Shown: in pieces, positions 13,301 through 28,300 of the stretch
Position numbering within the stretch: the stretch's first letter is position 1
Layout: each line of letters starts with the position of its first letter
Assembly (NCBI GenBank): GCA_034231615.1
Contig: CM067306.1
Span: 63,536,813-63,600,812, forward strand
Direction of reading: 5' to 3'
DNA from: Meghimatium bilineatum
Lineage: Eukaryota; Mollusca; Gastropoda; Stylommatophora; Philomycidae
Length of the DNA: 64,000 nucleotides
Program-made: the position numbers and the translations under genes
The notes under the pieces: generated by a model
Told to the model about the DNA's origin: nothing
What the model saw: the letters and a program-made list of their open reading frames with translations, nothing else
The model's database searches: none

Positions 13301-16300
13301 TACAAGCTTATCCGTATATCCTAGTTACAAGCTTGCCCTTATATCCTAGTTACAAGCTTGCCCTTATATCCTAGTTACAAGCTTGCCCTTATATCCTAGT
13401 TACAAGCTTGCCCTTATATCCTAGTTACACGCTTGTCCTTATATCCTAGTTACACGCTTGTCCTTATATCCTAGTTACAAGCTTGCCCTTATATCCTAGT
13501 TACACGCTTGTCATTATGTCCTAGTTACAAGCTTGCCCTTATATCATAGTTACAAGCTTGCCCTTATATCCTAGTTACAAGATTGCCCTTATATCCTAGT
13601 TACAAGCTTGCTCTTATATCCTAGTTACAAGCTTGTCCGTATATCCTAGTTACACCCTTTTCCTTATATCCTAGTTACAAGCTTGTCCTCATATCCTAGT
13701 TACACCCTTGGCCTTATGTCCTAGTTACACCCTTGTCCTTATGTCCTAGTTACACGCTTGTCTGTATATCCTAGTTACACGCTTGTCTTTATATCCTAGT
13801 TACACGCTTGTCCGTATATCCTAGTTACACGCTTGTCTTTATATCCTAGTTACACGCTTGTCCGTATATCCTAGTTACACCCTTGTCCTCATATCCTAGT
13901 TACACCCTTGTCCGTATATCCTAGTTACACGCTTGTCCGTATATCCTAGTTACACGCTTGTCCGTATATCCTAGTTACACGCTTGTCTTTATATCCTAGT
14001 TGCACGCATCCTAATTGAATATTCTGAACGACACCAAGCAAAGTTAGTTATACATTGAATATATGCAACTCACACAAGAGACACGAAACAGGGAGAGAGA
14101 GAGAGAGAGAAAGAGAGAGAGATGTAAAACAAAGATCACACGTAAACGATTGTAAATGAGTCATACCATTGAAGCCCCTCATTCATTCCGCGTAACCTTG
14201 ACTATTTGACCTACTCACCCCGCACGTGCCTTACAGCAGGCTACAAATAACATGAGGAATACCGCGAATCCGTCGTCAATTATGCAGGCATATGGACTCC
14301 TTGCTTCATCCTTCTAAAGTAAGGCTATTTGACTTTTCCCGTGATTACTCTATTATCAATGTTAGTCTGTTGGGAATTGATTACCAGAACTACGACCTCC
14401 ATATTTTCTGACGGTTGTAAACTCTGTGTTTTAACCAGATTATACAAGACATATCCCATGATTTTTATTTGTCTTTGACACAAAGTATACATCAAGTAAC
14501 AAATGAAAATCAGGGAGAAAAAGTCAAATGTCACTTTGAAAGGATGATATCGATGAGTGCACGTGGCTGTATAACAGACCAGGGACTCGACTGCCGTGTG
14601 CTGGTTACGGGACTAGATGTTACCAGGTTCTGGAGTTATGGTTGGTAGTACCTGGTGGTACGTCTTGCAGATTTATGGTACGTCGCGTGTTTAGTGAGAG
14701 CAGCGTTACAACAACTTTCACATCCATCTATCGTGTACGTTTGTCTTTCTAACGAGTATAATCTGTGTTTTGTGAGGTCTCGTGTAGCTAGGTTGAGCTG
14801 TTGCTAATAGTTGAAGTGTTTTGTTAGACTTTTACTGGCTTGATTCTTTGTTAGTAGCCAACATAACGGTACGAGGGGCATTACCATAAATGATCTCCTT
14901 GCCGTTTCGTCAGCCCATCCATATAAAAGTATATAAGCTCAGTGTCACAGGCAGCTGTTGGCTGTGGGGTTTTCTGATCTGTCCAGTGAGAGCACACTTT
15001 CTCCCCTCTGTCCTTGTCACTCCCCTTTCTGTCATTCTCTGAATATGTACATTGTCTTTTTCAGCATCTTCTTCATCATTTTGTAGTGTATCCATGACAA
15101 CATCCTCTTCATCATTTTGTAGTGTATCCATGACAACATCCTCTTCATCATTTTGTAGTGTATCCATGACTACATCCTCATCATCATTGTGTAGTGTATC
15201 CATGACAACTGTAATTAATTCAGTCAGGTCTCTTCTCATCACTTTGCCATCCATTATAACTTTACCCGCCAACGTGCCCACTCTTACGTTGCTCCTGACT
15301 CCCGCATGGTCAGGACAGTACATCACTGTGATGCTATGACGTTGTTGAGTAGAGTTTTAATGGATATCTTCTCGGATAGATGTGGATATATTCTCGGATA
15401 GATGTGGATATCTTCTCAGATAGCTATGAATATCTTCTCGGATAGATGTGGATATCTTCTCGGATAGATGTGGATATCTTCTCGGATAGATGTGGATATC
15501 TTCTCAGATAGCTATGAATATCTTCTCGGATAGATGTGGATATATTCTCGGATAGATGTGGATATCTTCTCAGATAGCTATGAATATCTTCTCGGATAGA
15601 TGTGGATATATTCTCGGATAGATGTGGATATCTTCTCAGATAGCTATGAATATCTTCTCGGATAGATGTGGATATCTTCTCGGATAGATGTGGATATCTT
15701 CTCGGATAGATGTGGATATCTTCTCAGATAGCTATGAATATCTTCTCGGATAGATGTGGATATCTTCTCGGATAGATGTGGATATCTTCTCAGATAGCTA
15801 TGAATATCTTCTCGGATAGATGTGGATATCTTCTCGAATAGATGTGGATATCTTCTCGGATAGATGTGGATATCTTCTCAGATAGCTATGAATATCTTCT
15901 CGGATAGATGTGGATATCTTCTCGGATAGATGTGGATATCTTCTCGGATAGATGTGGATATCTTCTCGGATAGATGTGGATATCTTCTCAGATAGCTATG
16001 AATATCTTCTCGGATAGATGTGGATATCTTCTCAGATAGTTATGAATATCTTCTCGGATAGATGTGGATATCTTCTCGAATAGATGTGGATATCTTCTCG
16101 GATAGATGTGGATATCTTCTCGGATAGATGTGGATATCTTCTCAGATAGCTATGAATATCTTCTCGGATAGATGTGGATATCTTCTCGGATAGATGTGGA
16201 TATCTTCTCGGATAGATGTGGATATCTTCTCGGATAGATGTGGATATCTTCTCGGATAGATGTGGATATCTTCTCGGATAGATGTGGATTTCTTCTCTGA

Positions 16301-19300
16301 TAGATGTGGATATATTCTCGGATAGATGTGGATATCTTCTCAGATAGCTATGAATATCTTCTCGGATAGATGTGGATATCTTCTCGGATAGATGTGGATA
16401 TCTTCTCGGATAGATGTGGATATCTTCTCAGATAGCTATGAATATCTTCTCGGATAGATGTGGATATATTCTCTGATAGATGTGGATATCTTCTCAGATA
16501 GCTATCAATATCTTCTCGGATAGATGTGGATATCTTCTCGGATAGATGTGGATATCTTCTCGGATAGATGTGGATATCTTCTCAGATAGCTATGAATATC
16601 TTCTCGGATAGATGTGGATATCTTCTCGGATAGATGTGGATATCTTCTCGGATAGATGTGGATATCTTCTCAGATAGCTATGAATATCTTCTCGGATAGA
16701 TGTGGATATCTTCTCGGATAGATGTGGATATCTTCTCAGATAGCTATGAATATCTTCTCGGATAGATGTGGATATCTTCTCGGATAGATGTGGATATCTT
16801 CTCGGATAGATGTGGATATCTTCTCGGATAGATGTGGATATCTTCTCGGATAGATGTGGATATCTTCTCGGATAGATGTGGATATCTTCTCGGATAGATG
16901 TGGATTTCTTCTCGGATAGATGTGGATATATTCTCGGATAGATGTGGATTTCTTCTCGGATAGATGTGGATTTCTTCTCGGATAGATGTGGATATATTCT
17001 CGGATAGATGTGGATATCTTCTAGGATAGATGTGGATATCTTCTCGGATAGATGTGGATATCTTCTCGGATAGATGTGGATATCTTCTCGGATAGATGTG
17101 GATATCTTCTCGGATAGATGTGGATATCTTCTCAGATAGCTATGAATATCTTCTCGGATAGATGTGGATATATTCTCGGATAGATGTGGATATCTTCTCA
17201 GATAGCTATGAATATCTTCTCGGATAGATGTGGATATCTTCTCGAATAGATGTGGATATCTTCTCGGATAGATGTGGATATCTTCTCAGATAGCTATGAA
17301 TATCTTCTCGGATAGATGTGGATATCTTCTCGGATAGATGTGGATATCTTCTCGGATAGATGTGGATATCTTCTCGGATAGATGTGGATTTCTTCTCGGA
17401 TAGATGTGGATATATTCTCGGATAGATGTGGATATCTTCTCAGATAGCTATGAATATCTTCTCGGATAGATGTGGATATCTTCTCGGATAGATGTGGATA
17501 TCTTCTCGGATAGATGTGGATATCTTCTCAGATAGCTATGAATATCTTCTCGGATAGATGTGGATATATTCTCGGATAGATGTGGATATCTTCTCAGATA
17601 GCTATGAATATCTTCTCGGATAGATGTGGATATCTTCTCGGATAGATGTGGATATCTTCTCGGATAGATGTGGATATCTTCTCAGATAGCTATGAATATC
17701 TTCTCGGATAGATGTGGATATCTTCTCGGATAGATGTGGATATCTTCTCGGATAGATGTGGATATCTTCTCAGATAGCTATGAATATCTTCTCGGATAGA
17801 TGTGGATATATTCTCGGATAGATGTGGATATCTTCTCAGATAGCTATGAATATCTTCTCGGATAGATGTGGATATCTTCTCGGATAGATGTGGATATCTT
17901 CTCGGATAGATGTGGATATCTTCTCGGATAGATGTGGATATCTTCTCGGATAGATGTGGATATCTTCTCGGATAGATGTGGATTTCTTCTCGGATAGATG
18001 TGGATATATTCTCGGATAGATGTGGATTTCTTCTCGGATAGATGTGGATATATTCTCGGATAGATGTGGATATCTTCTAGGATAGATGTGGATATCTTCT
18101 CGGATAGATGTGGATATCTTCTCGGATAGATGTGGATTTCTTCTCGGATAGATGTGGATATATTCTCGGATAGATGTGGATTTCTTCTCGGATAGATGTG
18201 GATATATTCTCGGATAGATGTGGATATCTTCTAGGATAGATGTGGATATCTTCTCAGATAGATGTGGATATCTTCTCGGATAGATGTGGATATCTTCTCG
18301 GATAGCTATGCTTGCTTGTGTAATTCGATGTGTTCTGTCCTTTTCTGTGTTTCTGTTCGTTCTCAAACTCCTGCTAGTGACCAGGATGTAGTACGGGGAT
18401 CTTCTTGACATACTGGTTAGTTAAACTATTTGTGTTAACTAAAAGCTTCAGAGTCGCGGGTTCGATCCCTGATCCTACGTCATGTTTACAAGCGCATTTT
18501 TTCGTAGATATTTGGGTATTACCGCGTGAAGTTACATCGTTAGTGCTACGATCTGTACTCTTGTATCATTTAGAATTTCCGTTTCATTTGGAAGGGCGAA
18601 GTACATATGAGGATAACCAAGTACAACTAAGTTAATCCTTTACGCTTTTGATGCCCCGTTCTTTTTATTTCGGGGAACGGAATACCTTATGGCATGGTTT
18701 ACAGTCTGGCTGCGTAAACTACACCTTTGACAAGGCACATCCGACTAAACCTTTGCACTTTTGATTCTTGCCATTCTATCTGAGCTGTTCCTAGTAATGT
18801 TTAGTTTCTCTGTCAGTCAGTCTTGCCATTCTGTTTAAACTATTCATAGTAGTGTCTAATTTCTCTGTCAGTCAGTCTTCCTATTTTGTCTGAACTGTTC
18901 CTAGAATTGTTTAATTTCTCAGTCAGTCTTCCCATTTTATCTGAACTCAATCTAAACGCTGTATCCCTTGTGTGCCTTGCGGCGTCAGGGGTAGAAGAGT
19001 TCTCTAGAGATGGCCTTCCTATGTCTTCCGATGTCTGCCTCTGGTTTTATAGCCATTTTGTCTATGTGTCATGCCTATCTGTGGCATGCTATCTGTTGGT
19101 ATTCTGGAAGTGTATGAAAACCATTTGATCTGTTGTCTTTTGATATGTTCCAATACTTGTATTGTTTTAACTGTCTGAACTATTCCTAGTAATGTTTAAT
19201 TTATCAGTCAGTCAATCTTGTTATTCTGTCTGAACTATTTTTTAGTAATATTTAGTTTCCCTTACAGTTAGCACTGTCTGTAGTTTTCCTGTGTAGCAAG

Positions 19301-22300
19301 TTCTGAAACTGCTGCGCCTACTTTACACCGACGACCCTACTCCACCTCCACTCATCAACCGCAGTATGTTTTATATAATCGTATAAGTACACGCGAACTC
19401 ATTCATGTTTCCGTTCCGACGTACCTCCATCCTGACAATATATTGCATATCCGTTTCTGTTTACCATAAGCCTGACGTTTAGTCATCAAAACTTGGTTGA
19501 TGCCGAGAATATAGTATATGTTTTCGTGTTTTAAGCTTTATTTGCAATCCCAGTGCAGCATTATGACTGGCGTGCAGTCTCCGTGAAGAAATAAATATGT
19601 TTATTTCATTAAACTAAGCTAGGCTTGATGAAAGACAAGGTAGCTAGAAATACGGTGGAATTCGTGTGCTGGAACCGGGTGCACATCCTTATGTGTGTTA
19701 GCATATGTGTGTTAACGTATGTTGGGTTACCATACTTGTCAGATGGAAAAAGAGGACACTCAAAATTTTTATTAAATATGGCCAATATTAAGTGTTGCTC
19801 AGATAAAATTCAAGTTAAACTACATAAAATATTGTTCTTTTTTAATTATAAACTTGTATTAACTGAGTGTTAACTGAGTTTCGGCATTTTTTAAATTTTA
19901 TTTAAAAAAAAATTTAAGTTCAATCTTCAATTCAAAAATGTATTAATTAATAATTATCACTAACGAACTCGCGTACCGTCTGCTATGCGAAATGTGTTAT
20001 GTTTACGAAAAATTGAAAATGGCTAACGGAACCAGAAGTTCTGATGGCTAATGTTAATATTGAGCTAAATATAGCTGCCGCGAGTGTTTATTTCACTATA
20101 CATAATAGGTTAAAGTATATAGCACAGAAAAGTAAGTAAGATAGTATCGATCGATCGGGGACGGTCGGACGGTCGGGGACGGAGAAAAACCCGGACAAAA
20201 GCCATTTTTCTGGAAAGCCGCCCGGACTCCCGGACAGGGGCTTAAAAGAGGACGTGTCCGGGGAAACCCGGACGCATGTTAATCCTAAACGTATGTGTAG
20301 CATGTGTGTTAACGTATGTGTGATTCCGTTATCACTAAATACCTTTTTAACCAGGCAGCACATTTGCCCATCTGTTAGCCAGATCTCCCTGGTGTTGTTT
20401 CTGAAAATATGTTTGATTGTTACTATACTACAAGGTCGTGGCCTCTGTTTCTTTGAAGTGCTTCTGTCAGTCTCTCTGCTGTTTCATTTCCTTCTAGATC
20501 GTTATGACCATGGATCAGTTGGATGAGTAAAGTTGCTGTAATTATGCGGAGGTAAGACTGCGCACTGCTCTTGCAATATCCAGCGATTCTCTACATCCTT
20601 TTCTTACCCACGACGCATCCATGTTCTTACCAATATTCCGTTGCACACCAGAAGTAAAACATCACGAGTCCCGCTTTCACGCATCCTTTTATTACATACA
20701 TTCCTTATTTAACAACAATTTTCAAAAACCCCATTTATCGTTATTATTTATTGTCTGTACTGTATGTGGTGAAATGCTATTATTATATATACAATTTTTG
20801 GGTGCCGAGTTGCATAAGTCCCCAAATAACATACATAATTTTATTTTTAATTTTATACTTACTATATAACACAGTAATATATTGTTCAATAGGAGTTGCA
20901 ATATCGATACGTACAGACGAGAAGTTGGAGTATTGATACGTACAGACGAGAAGTTGGAGTATTGATACGTACAGACGAGAAGTTGGAGTATCGATACGTA
21001 CAGACGAGAAGTTGGAGTATCGATACGTACAGACGAGAAGTTGGAGTATCGATACGTACAGACGAGAAGTTGGAATATCGATACGTACAGACGAGAAGTT
21101 GGAGTATCGATACGTACAGACGAGAAGTAAGACTCAGTTTGATGATAATCATCGGCAGTAGAAGTTAGACATCGATACTCAAAGCTGAAATTGACAGTAC
21201 ACGAGCCAGAATGATGTGTACAGACACGATACACATCCCCACTCGGCATGGGATAGAAAGCAAAGAGGAATAGAAGTTAAAACATTGACAATCGCAGATG
21301 GAAAGTAAGACCGTCTTAATGTGGCTAACACGTCAATAGAAGTTGAAACATCGACATTCACAGATGGGAAGTTCAACCTGCTCCTATTTTAGTCAACACT
21401 TCAATAGAAGTTAGAACATTGACACTTATAGATGGAAAGTAAGACCGTCTTATAATAGTCAACACGTCAATAGAAGTTAGAACATTGACACTCACAGACC
21501 TGATCTTATGGTAGCCAGCAAGCCAATGGAAGTTAGCACATCAATAAATCTATGTCGGTGAAACTATGCCAAAAATAACGACATGGAATGTGAGAACTCT
21601 TAATGAAATTGAAGACGTGAACAAGTGGTTAGAGAAATGCGACGCCGCTCCGTATACGCCACTTGTAACATCAAGAGATTGGAAATCGTGAAAGAGCTAC
21701 AGCTGCAGAATTGTAAGAGCATTACTGTGAAGTAATTATATAAGCAGTAAGTAAATGCGTATTACAAATACCTAACACTATTAATTTTAAAAAAATAAAT
21801 TTTTAAAGATTAAAAAAAAATTCGAATATTGCATATTTTCCCGTTAGTGAGTCGCAGGCGATTTTTGTAGCTGTGTGATAAAGGCAGAATGCTCTTGTTG
21901 TCGCCACGTCATTATATGGTTGGTTTTTTTAAAACATTTGCGTCACACTTATAATAGAACAATTATGATAAAATGAATAAGAATGAAAACGGTTGACGTT
22001 TCGATTTAATATCTTCGTTTGAACGAAGTAGTAATTTGTAACACATTTATGTATTTATTTACTATAATTTCGTTCATACGACGATTTTACATCGAAACCT
22101 CAACCGTTTTCGTCTTTTATTTATTTTACAATGATAGTTTTTAGCAACTTATTTTATTTTTAGCATCTTAATGGCATCGGTTGTTGAGTCGGATCTTCTT
22201 TATATTTGTGGTAATTATGTATTTGAACAAGTGTACACTAGACAATTTAATTGTAGTGTTGTTACATGCGCAGACGCCGACACACCGACTTAAGCCACAT

Positions 22301-25300
22301 TCTTCTCCGTATATATGTCCTGTTCACTAGTTACACACATTTTCACTCATATAGGTTGTTCGAATGTGCGGATATCGCAGACAAGCTGCAAACCATGACA
22401 CAACATATTGTTTCCCGGATTGCATCCTGATAAGCAGAAGGCGTTTGAGAACGATCAAAGCAGAAGAAGAGTAATAGCCTCCAGTGAACTGAACGTTTGT
22501 GATGACATGTACTGCTCCATGTACAAAGTACCAGTCGGTTGTAAGATGTTATATGTATGCGCATTGAGTGTAACTCTTACATCTGCAAAGTCTGATGTTA
22601 CACTACGCAGTGTTACCATGTTGCTGCGCAGGGTTGCCATGTTGCTGCGCAGGGTTGCCATGTTGACTATTGTGTGACAAAATTTCTCAAATTTTGCTAT
22701 TTTTAAAGGCTACTCACCATACAGTTTACTTTGTTTATTCACCTATTTTCATTGCGACTCTCCTCTATTTCATTGAGACTCCCCTCTACTTCATTGTGAA
22801 CCACTCTATTTCGTTGTGAACCACTCTATTTCATTGTGAACCACTCTATTTCATTGCAAATCCCATTTATTTCATCGCGAATCCCCTTTGTTTAATTGCA
22901 ACTCCCCATTTCATTGAGATTTTCCTCTATTTAATTGCGTATTCCCTCTATTTCATTGAGACTTCCCTCTGTTTCATTGTGAATCCCCTCTATTTGTGAA
23001 TTTCCTTTTTTTCATTCCAAATCCCCTCTAGATACGTGACTCAGTCTATACACTGTCTAGCTATGTGACAGTCTATACACTGTCTAGATATGTGACTCAG
23101 TCTATACACTGTCTAGCTATGTGACAGTCTATACACTGTCTAGCTATGTGACAGTCTATACACTGTCTAGCTATGTGACAGTCTATACACTGTCTAGCTA
23201 TGTGACAGTCTATACACTGTCTAGCTATGTGACAGTCTATACACTGTCTAGATACGTGACTCAGTCTATACACTGTCTAGATACGTGACTCAGTCTATAC
23301 ACTGTCTAGCTATGTGACAGTCTATACACTGTCTAGATATGTGACAGTCTATACACTGTCTAGCTATGTGATCAGTTTCACCTCTTAATTTGTGAATGTC
23401 GATACGTGGTCCAGACATGTGAACAGCGAGCTTATATACACCGTGGTCTGTAATGTGGTCGTGAGTACCTATTTTTACTGGTAGTAGGGAATAAGCTGTT
23501 GAGGTATATATATTTTGGTGAGTTTCCGATGGAATGGTTGCATATTAAACTGGATACGACCCTTACTTTTCTATTTGAAAGTCTCGTATCGCATGTGCTC
23601 AAACAAAGCTGGCGTGAAGTCTGGGAGGGTCGCTGAGTATTCAACTCACGCGTGAGTGACTGAGAATATCCGGCTGCCTGGGAGTAAGCGCGTGCATGCT
23701 TGGACAGGAAACGCAGAGCTATTCTCTCACTGCTTTCATTTGGTGAGCCTCGTGCCATGCGCTGCAATCTAGACCAGGGAGGCTGTACTGACGCGCCTCG
23801 TACTATGACTGGTTGTTTTCTCAAAGGGACGGTAGAATAATTTGTTTCAACGTTTCTGTGCCTAACTCCTGCAAAAAAGGGATACGCATCTTGAATGTTA
23901 TGACAAATGTGTGCGCGCTGATTCTATCAGTAAATAATTTGTGTTAATTAATTACACTATTTAGAATGTATGTCCACACGCATAATTTCATTAGTTTCAT
24001 TAAGTGGATAAGTACTCAGCGTAAACCGTTCAGGATAATTTCTTGAACTGACGGTTATTCCCTTGTGATGCCGAAGACCGAAAGGGGAGCAAAGAATAGC
24101 AACACTGTTTACCTTCAGTGTATAGGTCGTAAGTGGCAGTTAAAAGATTATTTGGTGAAGGTGGCTACCCCATTCCATATAGTCAAAGTGACTGACAAGC
24201 CATGCTGAAGTCGGATGTGCCAGGCCGAAACCAGCAGACATCGCAGCAAAGCTGTACACCGTGACACACCGCTTTACATTCTCCGCACTACATCCTGTTC
24301 ATTTGCAGGAGTCTGAGAAGGAACGCAGAATACAAGCTGTTCAAGTTGCGATATTTATCTTTCCTGCATACAACATTTGATGGCCTGCGCCAAGAGTTAT
24401 TTTCGTGAAAGGTGTTGTTTAGACTGATCCAAGAGCTATTTTCGTGGAATATGTTATTTAGACGGATTTGAGATGCTTTTGTGTGTCCTTTGTTCTGCTA
24501 GCAAAGTTTTTGGACCGTTTGTAAGTTTACATCGCCTGCTATGTGCTTGCTTATATATCCTTTTTAGGAGATCTTTGACTGACTTCGTAGCAAGTTATTA
24601 TAGTGGTTGTGTTTTGTCGACAGAACACGTTTTAGTGATGCGCTTACAGGGGAACTTGTCATCATAGTGTTTCATTGACAGGGGAACTTGTCATCATAGT
24701 GTTTCATTGACAGAGGAACTGGTTATCATAGTATTTCATTGACAGGGGAACTTGTCATCATAGTGTTTCATTGACAGGGGAACTTGTCATCATAGTGTTT
24801 CATTGACAGGGGAACTTGTCATCATAGTGTTTCATTGACAGGGGAACTTGTCATCATAGTGTTTATTTGACAGAGGAACTAGTTATCATAGTGTTTCATT
24901 GACAGGGGAACTTGTCATCATAGTGTTTCATTGACAGGGGAACTTGTCATCATAGTGTTTCATTGACAGGGGAACTTGTCATCATAGTGTTTCATTGACA
25001 GGGGAACTTGTCATCATAGTGTTTATTTGACAGAGGAACTAGTTATCATAGTGTTTCATTGACAGGGGAACTTATCATAGTGTTTCATTGACAGGGGAAC
25101 TTGTTACCATAGTGTTTCATTGACAGGGGAACTTGTCATCATAGTTTTTCATTGACAGGGGAACTTGTCATCATAGTGTTTCATTGACAGGGGAACTTGT
25201 CATCATAGTGTTTATTTGACAGAGGAACTAGTTATCATAGTGTTTCATTGACAGGGGAACTTATCATAGTGTTTCATTGACAGGGGAACTTGTTACCATA

Positions 25301-28300
25301 GTGTTTCATTGACAGGGGAACTTGTCATCATAGTGTTTCATTGACAGGGGAACTTGTCATCATAGTGTTTCATTGACAGGGGAACTTGTCATCATAGTGT
25401 TTATTTGACAGAGGAACTAGTTATCATAGTGTTTCATTGACAGGGGAACTTATCATAGTGTTTCATTGACAGGGGAACTTGTTACCATAGTGTTTCATTG
25501 ACAGGGGAACTTGTTATCATAGTTTTTCATTGACAGGGGAACTAGTTATCATATAGTTTCATTGACAGGGGAACTAGTTATCATATAGTTTCATTGACAG
25601 AGGAACTTGTTATCATAGTGTTTCATTGACAGAGGAATTTGTTATCATAGTGTTTCATTGACAGAGGAACTAGTTATCATAGTGTTTCATTGACAGGGAA
25701 AGATGTTTTTGCAGTGTAGATTTGACAGAGGAACAACCTATTACGTTGTTGAGTTGATAGGGGAACAAGTTATGACAATGTTGAGTTGACAGGGGAATAC
25801 GTTATTACAGTTGACAGAAGTACAAGTCGTGTTAGTTATATATCAAGGAAGCGGCACGCCGCCTGCCAAGTGTAGCATGCAACTCTTTTTCTTCAAGCAT
25901 TAGCTCTCTGGAAAAAAAAGTGAACTCGTAAACAAGACGTCGCGACCCGGAATCGAACCCGCGACCTCTTCAGAACAGGATAAATGGCGTAACCACTATC
26001 ACGACATATGGGGGAGAATGTGTAATCATTACTGATATTTCGTAGAATGTTCGATTTTTGTGTGCTATGATAACCTGTTCTCTTGTACTGTGAACCAAAG
26101 TTTAAAGTGAGTTTATGCATAAAAGCACTGGACATCAAAGAAATCGCACGATGGTAAAGTGGGGGCTGTGATGTCCTTGAACATACTGTAGAAAACTCTT
26201 TGTTGCTCAGATTGTATATTGCGAGTCACATACTGCCGAAGACGGATGTGCTGGGCCTTTGGCACAAATACAGCTGTGGCAACGCATTTCCATTCTCTGG
26301 ACTACATCCTGCTGGAAATCTTGTATGACCATTGTCCTCTACAAGAGAGATCCAGTGGGAGTTTGAGAATGAACGCTGAAGAAGAAGAATACAATATCCA
26401 TCATCACCATGGAGCGTTGATTATATTTCATATAGTACAACAACAATACTATCGTCTGGAAAGACGGAAAGCTGCCTGCTACTAGTAATTATAACAAAAG
26501 TATGTGGTCAAAGTTCAGGTAATTCCGTCATGGGAAGCATTGGTTCCGATTCCCTAGTAATTACAAACAGTGAAACTCTTGTTTCCTATGGGAATTATGT
26601 GTGTATAGGGGATGTTCTCTTGAGCTTTCTTTCCTCCGAAGAGGGTTCCCATCTCGTCACAACCATATATGCTGTGAGCAGGTAGAGCTCAACACATGAT
26701 GATGATGAAATAAATCGATAATATAAACTCACTGCGCAAAACTGAAATCCAACAGATAAAGCTTGAAACAGGGTAATGAAGTTTTGCTAACCACTGGAAA
26801 CATAAGTACTAGCACACACAAATCGACGTTTCGTCCAAAAAGACTTTATCAAGATTACATACACATTTACATTTTAAAAATGACGAGCTGGAACCGCACA
26901 ACTGACGTTCACATAAATTAAATTGGTAACGAATCCTATTCAGGACGTAGCCAGAATTTTTTGAATATAGTGATTTTCTAGGCAATACAAATATGTTATC
27001 AGTAGTTTGCCATTGCTTCTTAACGGCCCGGATGCACAAATTGCCTGTGACGGGGATTGAACTCGGTACATTGACGTTCACATGACCTAACAAAATGTGG
27101 AGATGAAGTAACGATGATGAAGTAATTCCTTCAGCTGTGAGCAGGTAGCTCTTGACATGTCATGTCCTTTGTCTCAAGGCATGCTTGTATTAGGGAGTTC
27201 ATGGATTGAATGACTGGGGGATCGCTGAAAGTTTGTGACATAAGCTGGGAGTGGGCTGATGTTTTGAGATGTTTACGGGGGCGGGGGGTCTAAACAATTG
27301 GTAACAATATTTGTTGACGTAAATTATGCACATCTCCTTTTGGCACATCTACTTTTGGAGCATCTACTTTTGGCACATCTACTTTTGGCGCATCTACTTT
27401 TGTCGCATCTACTTTTGGCACATCTACTTTTGGAGCATCTAATTTTGGAATTATATTGTTTAGATCTCCCAGGAATTACGAGTAATTATCTCTTACTTCC
27501 TACGTGCAATGCAATAGTACCTCCAGAGCTATTATTTCATACCAGTCCGTAGATAAGAGAGAGGAGGTTGTGGGTGTTAAATCTACTCCTTCCACTACTT
27601 TAACAAATCTGAACATGCATTTTGGTACTAGGAACATAACCATAATTTAGTAGAAACCCCCCCCCCCCCGCCCGCATAGCTATTTTTCACGAAAAATGAT
27701 CTTCAAATTTCACGTTAATTAAATATGCACACAAAAATGGATGAATGACTGTTTGGTAAAATCTCCTCCCTAAGGTAATCATATTTACGGTCCTGTATCA
27801 CACATAGAATACTTCTGTGCGCAAATGCGTTGAGAAGCCTCCGGATGAAAGGTGGTACTGTATAATAACATGACATGTGTGCTCCATTTTTCGTTAAACA
27901 GTCAGAAATAACGCCATGGTCTTGTTTCTCTCAAATCTACCATCAATTATGTGCCCCTGTTTAGACAAGACCCGCAACTCTCTCACGAAGAATCTATTTT
28001 TAGACTGGGAAACCTGAACTAAATCGCGCAGAAAGAAAAACTCGTCAAATTTTATTAGAAATTTTTAAAGCCGAATAGTGAGCGGTTTTTCTTTGTTTAA
28101 CCTTGATCCCGAGGTTTATTCGCGGCGGCGGAGGAGGAGAGGGTGAGGATAAGGCTGAATTGTGGAATACGTATTCTTTGTTGAAGTATTTGTTCAAAGT
28201 GGATTGTCTCCAACGTTGCCACAGCTGCGGTTTGTTTTCTATAATTCTGGGGTTTCTGGCCGTCGTCCGCGGTGGTGGGTTTTTTTGGGCAAAATGTGTC

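Noticed and set aside
15357-18308. CRISPR array
   Set aside because: Units are directly contiguous with no unique spacers, and the window is eukaryotic. The same applies to the other arrays.
17836-18411. Minus-strand 191-codon frame with [13 protein letters not shown] repeats
   Set aside because: Translation of the 22-bp array; three unit frames cycle without stops.
25915-26000. Functional tRNA gene on the minus strand
   Set aside because: A and B boxes are present but the acceptor arm does not pair well and SINE-type sequence follows; the similar copy at 18,405 has decayed boxes.
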